Source: Hippophae tibetana (lineage: Eukaryota; Streptophyta; Magnoliopsida; Rosales; Elaeagnaceae). From it: DNA of 64,000 nucleotides. How positions within the stretch are numbered: the stretch's first letter is position 1; every line of letters begins with the position of its first letter. The DNA is taken from positions 42,725,452 to 42,789,451 of the forward strand of contig CM072811.1 in assembly GCA_037013495.1 (NCBI GenBank), written 5' to 3'. The notes beneath the pieces were generated by a model, which was not told the origin of the DNA, ran no database searches, and saw only the letters and a program-made list of their open reading frames with translations. This document shows positions 57,024 through 64,000 of the stretch, one piece after another. The position numbers and the translations under genes were made by a program.

Positions 57024-57431
57024 AAAATAATCACGTGGCTTTCTTGTTTGCCTAATAAATACAAATTATAAAATATATTATTTGCTTTTTATCATAACAG
57101 TACCGCTAGGTAGAGTTAGTATTTCATTAAGATTCGAATTAATTAATTAAAATTTAATCCAAAATAAGAAAATTAGTCTATCGTAGATAAGAAAATAATA
57201 CTCCTTAAGTTCTATCGTAGATAAGAAAATTAGTCTTCTTCTAATTACAAAATAAATAGAAGTTTAATTATATTATAATTTCTAATTGTGATAGAATTAA
57301 ATCCTTTTTCCTTCAATAAATAGAAAACTAAATTAAAATTAGTTTATACTTTTATGTTAAGAATTCTTGTTTTATTTATTTTCACTTTCTCAACCTCAAC
57401 AAACACAAAGAAGAAGAAGAAGAAAAAATCG

Positions 57432-57755
57432 ATGGCTCGTGATGATGAAGAGAGAAGTTTAAAAGAGATATTAAGTATGATATCATATATAATAATAAGT
57501 TCATTAATCGGATATATTTGGATAAAATACTTTATGATATCTCTTAATTTCAAGGAGCAAAATGAGTTTCATAAATATGTCATCATATTTGTGGGTTTGA
57601 TCGTATTTTTAGCTATGGTGATAGCTCTATTTACTTTTTGTTCTTTAGTTAAAGTTCTTTTCGTATTTTGTTGTTCTTATCTATTACCTTTGCATTCACA
57701 AGTTGTTCCTAATGATCATATCGTAGTTGGCCCTAATGATCATATCGAAGTTTGA
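57432..57755 (+). CDS. Small two-helix membrane protein, 107 aa, unknown family
   Basis: I do not recognise the family. The ATG at 57432 opens MARDDEERSLKEILSMIS, an acidic N-terminus, followed by hydrophobic segments at about residues 16-35 (IIISSLIGYIWIKYFMI) and 49-80 (YVIIFVGLIVFLAMVIALF and further). The C-terminus holds the repeated word PNDHI (VVPNDHIVV, GPNDHIEV). No signal-peptide site is obvious; it is probably an integral membrane protein. The frame is open upstream to 57354, but the start at 57432 is conserved in the other copies. An AATAAATAG about 110 bp upstream could be the TATA box. The two other copies are broken. Confidence 0.6.
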   Translation: MARDDEERSLKEILSMISYIIISSLIGYIWIKYFMISLNFKEQNEFHKYVIIFVGLIVFLAMVIALFTFCSLVKVLFVFCCSYLLPLHSQVVPNDHIVVGPNDHIEV

Positions 57756-57759
57756 CGAT

Positions 57760-59029
57760 CATCACCAACAAATTAATTGTTGATGTACATTGTTATAAAA
57801 AAATTAAATTTTTTTTATTGATGTGTACATAGTTTAGATAATTACTTATAATTGTATTAGAAAATCCAGAAGAGTTACTATATATGTTTATGTTTTTTAG
57901 TTTAGCAAGGATTTGTTAATATTCATTAATGGCCAATTTCCGTGTCCCTCTTCCTTCAATACCTTGTATTTAAAGATATTTTAATCATTTTACTTACGTT
58001 TAATTAATTAAGAAAAATTTAATTCTGATTTCTCTCTGTTATTTGGATTTTTTAAAATTTTATCCACATATTTTGTTCACTTTTTTTCTTTTTCAAATAG
58101 AATTTCACAGTGCATTTGATGGTGGAACTGATTCTACAACCTCAAATACAAACTTTAATGAACTAGAATACAAACCTGACTACAAATAGATGTTGTTTAT
58201 TCACCTTTCTACTCAAACAAATAATGATAAAATTGTATATTTGAATAATTTAAAAAAAATAATGGAAGAAGCTAAACTATTTGGTCGAATAAATTAAAAT
58301 TTATTCTCAAAATTTATTTTGAAATTAAAATTAAAAAACAGTTTTCAACGACTTTAGAAAACATTAACTTGTTTGTTAAATATTTTTAAAAACTATTTTG
58401 AAAAGAAAGAACAAAATTACCAAAGTATTTGGCAAAACTTTTCTCAATAATAATTTTCATAATATTTTATTTATTTTAAATTAACATTTTATAATAATAT
58501 ACCCCTTTAACAATGAATTTAAGAAATTAAAGATGTACGTGATTGTAAAATTTATTACAAACAAAAATATAATTAATACTAACATAAGAGGGCAACGAGA
58601 AAATAGGGATAGATATATAAAAAATTGAATGTTTGTTAATCGTAGATATATGAAATAAAAAGTTGGGGTAGATATGATTGTGAAAAATAGTTGAATACTA
58701 ATCCATTAAAGTATAACAGTAAAATAATAATAATATAATTGTTATAACATATATAATTAATTTAGGTAAAAAAACATCTAATATCTAAAGAATTAAATTT
58801 TAAAGTATATAAAAAACAAGAGTATGTCATTTGTAAAGTTTTTCTTTTAAAAGAATATTTTTTATAAGTGACATATTTTTAATTTATAAATGGATAATTT
58901 TTTCACTTAATATTTATTTTATTATAAAAATTTAAAATTTGTTTAGCTCATATATTTTGAAGATAATATAAATTTTTTTCCTATTTCTTTTAAATAAGAA
59001 GTTATCAGTATGTTTATGCTTTTCTTTTT
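57760..59029. other. AT-rich stretch between block copies
   Basis: The first part (to about 58250) belongs to block copy 1; the rest is very AT-rich with no recognised feature. Confidence 0.5.
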
Positions 59030-59416
59030 TCTTAGCGATATATATTATTTCTCTAATTTTTGTAAGGGGTATGTTTATGCATATGATATTTTACTTATCT
59101 TCTACTTTTTCTCATTAGTTAGTTGTCGTTTTATTTTTATTTAATTTCTTGTATTCATATATGTATGGATATTAGTTAAAAACATTGTTTTATTAAACGA
59201 ATGACATTCACAATTTGTTAAATATATAATATTTTTTTGGATAAAATCGTTCAAAATTTATTTACTACGTAATAATTTTTTTTATCTATATAAAAATCCA
59301 TATAATTTAATTATTTATTATTTTAATGTACATCTTAGTCAAACTTAAAAATATTTAATAAAAACAAAACAAAAGCTAAGTATGTGCTCAATATCATGCA
59401 TTATATATATAACATG

Positions 59417-59418
<2 letters not shown>

Positions 59419-59476
<58 letters not shown>
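59419..59476. repeat. (TA)n microsatellite
   Basis: About 29 uninterrupted TA dinucleotides in block copy 2. Confidence 0.95.
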
Positions 59477-59478
<2 letters not shown>

Positions 59479-59862
59479 AAAAAATAATCACATGGATTTC
59501 TTGTTTGCCTAATAAATACAAATTACAAAAGATAATGTTTGATTTTATTAGATCAACACTGCTAGGTAGAATTAGTATATCGTTAGAATTCGAATTAGTT
59601 AATTAATATTTAAGCCAAAAATAAAAACAAGAATACACTGTTAAGTTCTATGAATAAGAAAACTAGCTTCTTTTAATTTCAAAATAAATAGAAGTTTAAT
59701 TATATTATAATTCATGATTCGTGGTAGAATTGAATCCTCTTTCCTTCAATAAATAGAAAACTAAATTAAAATTAATTTATATTTTTACGTTAAGAACTGT
59801 TGTTTTATTTATTTTCACTTTCTCGATCTCAACGAACATAAAAAAGAAAAAAAAAAAACTCG

Positions 59863-60165
59863 ATGGCTGTGATGATAAAAAGAGAAATTTAAAATAGATA
59901 TTAAGTATGATATCATATATAATAATTAGTAAAATAATTGGATATATTTAGATAAGATATTATATGATATCTATTAATTTCAAGGAGCTAAATGAGTTTG
60001 ATAAATATGTGATCATATTTGTAAGTTTGGTAGTATTTTTGACTACGGTGATAGTTCTATTTGCTTTTTGTTTTTTTAATAAAAATTCTTTTCGTATTTT
60101 GTTGTTCTTATCTATCACCTTTGCATTCACAAGTTGTTCATAAATTTGGTCTTAATGATCATAAT
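59863..60165 (+). pseudogene. Membrane-protein copy 2, frameshifted
   Basis: The ATG at 59863 is followed by GCTGTGATGATAAAAAG; compared with copy 1 two bases are missing right after ATGGCT, shifting the frame. Several further stops are present (such as TTTAG where TTTGG gives W in copy 1). It aligns along the whole coding region of copy 1 but cannot make the protein. Confidence 0.85.
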
Positions 60166-60175
60166 TGCGAAAAAT

Positions 60176-61582
60176 AGTTGAATATATTGCTTGAGGTGAC
60201 ACATTTTTAGACCATCGGTCTGATGTACTAGACTTATTTTGAGAAGACATTAAATTAGTGCTTTTTTTAATAATAACAATATTATCATTAAAAAAATTAA
60301 ATTATTTAATGGTTCTTAAAAATTCTATTATTATTTTATTTTTCATTGTAGATATTGATTATAAGATTAAAAAAACAAAAACAAAAAGCTTATAATACAT
60401 CATGTAACTAATATACATGGAACCTTTTTACTAGAGAGAAGATATAAAAAATGATAAGATAAGTATCAACAATTCTGTAAAATTTATCATTATTAAAAAT
60501 AAATTGTGATAATAATAATTTAAATTATGATAATAAAAATTTGGGTTGATACAATATCGTTATCCTTAAAAATGTCTTTGTTTTATAGTTTCTTTTCATT
60601 AAAATATACAAATAATAAAAATATTAATGCTATTTTCAATTTTTTTGTATGTATTAAGTAATATATTAGCCTAATTAACAATTTATGTATTATATTCGCA
60701 TTATAACTATAAATATGAATTAATACAAAACACTTCTGCATTTCTAATAATTTTCAAAACCTATGAAAAATATTTGCATGTTTAAGCTAAAAGTATTATA
60801 CATGAATAATATTTTTCCATATAATAATAAATAAAAAATACTTTCCTGTATAATAATAAATAAAAATACTTTCTTTAAAAAATTAATTTTTATTAATAAA
60901 TATATATATTATTATTTTCATGCAATCATATATAATAAAAATAATTATCAATTATATTTAGTTTTAAATTTTTTATAACTTATTGAAATATTAAGATTTT
61001 CAATTCATATAAATAAATGAAAAAAATTCAACATAACTAAATTTGAATATATAGATTAAATATTTAATAATAAAACTATTAATTATCAACTTTAAAGATG
61101 TTAAATGAAAAAAGGGTTAAAAATGATTTTTTAAGATAAAACGTTAATAACTGTAGTTCAAACTTCTAAAATAAATGTAAAAGATTTTATCTATCAAACC
61201 ATTAGGTAAATGACACTTAAAATTGAATTAAATTTAATGTTAGCATTTAAATTGTAATCAATTATGATCTACTTATATTTAATGTATTATTAAAATTTCA
61301 TATTATAATATAAAATCAAATAATATATTAATATTTTCATATATATATATATATATATTATCATATTTTTGAAATTAAATTGATCATATTCACATTCATA
61401 TAGTTTCATATTTTTATACGTTTATTCTAATAATACCCATCTCATATTTTACTAATTATGAATGTTAATTATTGATGAGATATAAAGTTAGATATATGAA
61501 ATAATAAAGTGATTGTTGATTACTTATTCACTCACCTTTCTTTCTACTCTCAGTATCATATATTAAAATATTTATTATAGCA
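60176..61582. other. AT-rich intergenic, no gene seen
   Basis: No recognised gene or element ends. Short AT runs occur, for example near 61336. Confidence 0.5.
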
Positions 61583-62455
61583 TGTTTGGTCGGTAGGAAT
61601 GTGAATGAAAATGAAATTGATTTTTTACACTTTTATGTTTTGTTGAATTGTATATTAAAGATAGAATAGAATCTATTCATAAAAGACAAGTAATAACAAT
61701 TCCAGTACTCTCCTTTGATGTTCCTTATTTAATTCTCATCCACTACTCTCCTTTGATGTTCCTTATTTCATTCTCATGTTAATTTTTTATTCCAATTTTA
61801 TCCTTAATTTTGAAGATATGTAAATTATATGTAGGAAAATAATTAATAATTAGATATTATTTTATAAATAATATGGAGCCAAAAAAATTATCAAAAATAT
61901 TTTTCTTTTTTTTAACTTTTTATAAAATTAAATAATATTTTTAAGTAATAATTATTTAGAAAAATAATATATTTTATTTTAATAATAATTTAGAAAAATA
62001 AATAATTTTAAATAATTTTAAGTAATAATTATTTAGAAAAATAATATTTTTAATAATATTTTTTATTCTAATAATAATTTAGAAAAATAAATAATATTAA
62101 ATAATATTTTTAAGTAATAATTATTTAAAAAAATGATAATTTTAATGATATATTTTATTTTAATGATAATTTAGAAAAATAAATCATTTTAAATAATATT
62201 TTTAACTAATAATTATTTTAAAAATAATAATTTAATAATATATTGTATTTTAATAACAATTTAAAATATATAATAATTGTAATAATATATTTTTCATTTA
62301 TAATCGTAAATTAAATACTGTAATATTGATTCGTTCTTTAATTCTAGTGATCAAATAAAAAAATATGATAGTAATATTATTTCCTTCTTATTCAATTTCA
62401 TTACTATTTTTTTTTTATTTTTTTTTTCTATTCGGTTAACCAAACGCTTCTTTAG
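61583..62455. mobile_element. Possible MITE with GTTTGGT ends
   Basis: Left end AGCATGTTTGGTCGGTAGG and right end CGGTTAACCAAACGCTTC give a loose inverted repeat around GTTTGGT, and the inner flanks carry GAATG/CATTAC-like words. The interior is a tandem array. No clear target duplication was found, so the class and the ends are uncertain. Confidence 0.4.
61905..62275. repeat. Tandem AT-rich array of about 80-90-bp units
   Basis: Four degenerate units with TTTAGAAAAATAAATAAT and TTTTAAGTAATAATTATTTA in the same order. It lies inside the possible MITE at 61583-62455. Confidence 0.75.
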
Positions 62456-62504
62456 TGAGTAATGCAAAGTTAACAATTTATTTGGTCACTCACCTTAACG
62501 GTAT

Positions 62505-64000
62505 TTATTATTTCTCTAATTTTTGTAAGGGGTATGTTTATGCATATGATATTTACTTATCTTCTACTTTTTCTCGTTAGATAGTTATCGTTTTATTTTC
62601 ATTAAATTTCTTGTATTCATATATGTATGGATACTAGTTAAAAACACTATTTTATTAAACAAATGACATTCACAATTTGGTAAATAAATAAATAAAATTT
62701 ATAAAATCGTTCAAAATTTATTTACTACGTAATAATTTTTTTTTTATCTATATAACAATTTATTTATTATTTTAACATACATCTTAATCCAATTTAAAAA
62801 TATTTAATAAAAACAAAACAAAAAACTAATGATGTGCTCAATATCATGCAATATATAACATGCTTATATATATATATATATAATCATATAGCTTTCTTCT
62901 TTGCGTAATAAATACAAATTATTATATATATTGTTTGTATTTATTAGATAAATATGCTAGGTAGAGTTAGTGTTTCATTAGGATTCGAATTAGTCAATTA
63001 AAATTTAAGGCAAAAGTAAAGACAATAACACTACCTTAGTTCGATTAGGAATAAGAAAACTAATCTTTTCTTAATTCTAAAAAAAATAGAAATTTAATTA
63101 TATTATAATTCTTGATTCACTGTGGAATTGAATCCTCTTTTCTTCCATGAATAGAAAACTAAATTAAAACTCATTTTATATTTTTGTGTGAAAAACTCCT
63201 ATTTTATTTTATTTTTACTTTCTTGATCTCAACGGATACAAAAAAGAATAAGAAAAAAAAAAAAAAAAAAAAACTCAATGGCTCGTGACGATGAAGAGAG
63301 AAGTTTAAAAGGGATATTAAGTATGATATCATATATAATAATAAGTTCATTAACTGTATATATTTAGATAAAATACGTTATGATGTCTATTAATTTCAAA
63401 GAGTTAAATGAGTTTGATAAATAAGTCATCATATTTGTAAGTTTAATTGTATTTTTGGCTATGTGATAGCTGTATTTGCTTTTTGTTCTTTAGTTAAATT
63501 TATTTTTGTATTTTATTGTTCTTCTCTATCACCAACAAATTAATTGTTGATATACATTATTATAAAAAATTAATTTTTTTATTGATGTGTACATAATTTA
63601 GATAATTACTTATAATTGTATTATAAAATCCAGAAGAATTACTATATATATGCTTATGTTTTTTAGTTTAGCAAGTATTTGTTAATATTTATTAATGGCT
63701 AAGTTTTGTGTCCAGATGCTTCTGATTTTAATCGTTTGACTTTTGTTTAATTAATGAAGAAAAATTTACTTCTTCTTTCTCTCTAATATTTGTATTTTTA
63801 AAAAATTTATCTAGATATTTTGTTCACTTTTTTTATTTATCCAATCAAGTTTCACGCATGTATTTGATGGAGCTTCATTCTACATCCTTAAATACACATT
63901 TTAATGAACAAGAATACCAACCTGAATATAAATAGATGGTGTTTATGCACCTTTATACCTAAACAAATAATGATAAAGCTGTATATTCCAATACTTTAAA
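62505..64000. repeat. Triplicated block, copy 3 (runs to the window edge)
   Basis: Shares the leading AATTTTTGTAAGGGGTATGT with copy 2 and the long downstream region (to AATAATGATAAA near 63970) with copy 1. The right end is outside the window. Confidence 0.85.
63278..63545 (+). pseudogene. Membrane-protein copy 3, stop and tail deletion
   Basis: The start MARDDEERSLKGILSMIS is intact, but TTTAG replaces the W codon of copy 1 (IWIKY becomes I-stop), and a frameshift follows near 63460. The C-terminal segment with the two PNDHI words is deleted; the sequence jumps to the CACCAACAAATTAATTGTTG after the stop of copy 1. Confidence 0.85.

Larger units (their letters stand above)
56765..58250. repeat. 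Triplicated block, copy 1
   Basis: About 1.5 kb shared with 59030-60175 and 62505-64000. Shared landmarks in order: a segment with ATCGTTCAAAATATATTTA, an (AT)n run (56984-57016), CTTTCTTGTTTGCCTAATAA, CCTTCAATAAATAGAAAACT, the coding region and, in copies 1 and 3, a region downstream of it. Confidence 0.85.
59030..60175. repeat. Triplicated block, copy 2
   Basis: Begins with AATTTTTGTAAGGGGTATGT, also found at the start of copy 3, contains the longest (AT)n run (59419-59476) and ends in the degenerate coding region. Confidence 0.85.

Noticed and set aside
59382..59606. 74-aa frame with a long IY repeat
   Set aside because: It is a translation of the (TA)n microsatellite.

Overview
This is an AT-rich nuclear window from a flowering plant, almost certainly a dicot. 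The supporting signs are an intron-containing alpha-expansin gene, Ty1/copia elements primed by initiator-tRNA-Met, a CACTA element, a TRIM, a plant-type LINE ORF1, and a zinc-finger gene with plant GT-AG introns. I cannot name the species. No rRNA or tRNA gene and no CRISPR array was seen.

Host genes are few. (1) An alpha-expansin lies on the minus strand (three exons, 7820-9147, 254 aa). (2) A gene at 39401-41138 (plus, three exons, 337 aa) encodes a histidine-rich protein with an eight-cysteine finger like that of plant XLG proteins. (3) A small two-helix membrane-protein gene at 57432-57755 (107 aa) sits in a block repeated three times to the right edge; copies two and three (59863, 63278) are broken. 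Fragments of host genes are also scattered here: an insulin-degrading-enzyme-like last exon (30370-30614), a type-2 tryptophan synthase beta piece inside 18-bp inverted repeats (52392-52780), a SCAMP first exon inside a CACTA element, and two exon-like pieces I cannot name.

Most of the rest is transposon. Left to right: a hAT-type MITE (315-611, 8-bp duplication); copia element A (1565-6819, minus, TSD ATACC); an old copia relic D on the plus strand, interrupted by an LTR-like insert and again by copia element C (14264-17790, minus, TSD ACTCT, lacking RT and RNase H); a LINE ORF1 relic (21540-23335) broken by a TRIM with two identical 112-bp LTRs (22408-22763); copia element B (23336-28637, minus); copia relic E (31540-33415, plus); a CACTA element (33844-36804, TSD TAC); copia relic F (42450-45720, plus); a young, complete, coding-intact copia element H (46970-52230, plus, TSD AAAAA); a solo LTR (54334-54719, TSD AACAT); and a gypsy-type protease relic (55012-55314). 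LTR divergence counted by eye is about 0.5% for H, and about 9% for both A and B, so the window records several waves of insertion.

The genes do not form an operon or pathway. The expansin and the zinc-finger gene are ordinary single genes in a repeat-rich landscape. The most unusual items are the SCAMP capture, the nested TRIM and element C insertions with exact target duplications, the inverted-repeat-bounded trpB2 fragment, and the triplicated membrane-protein block.
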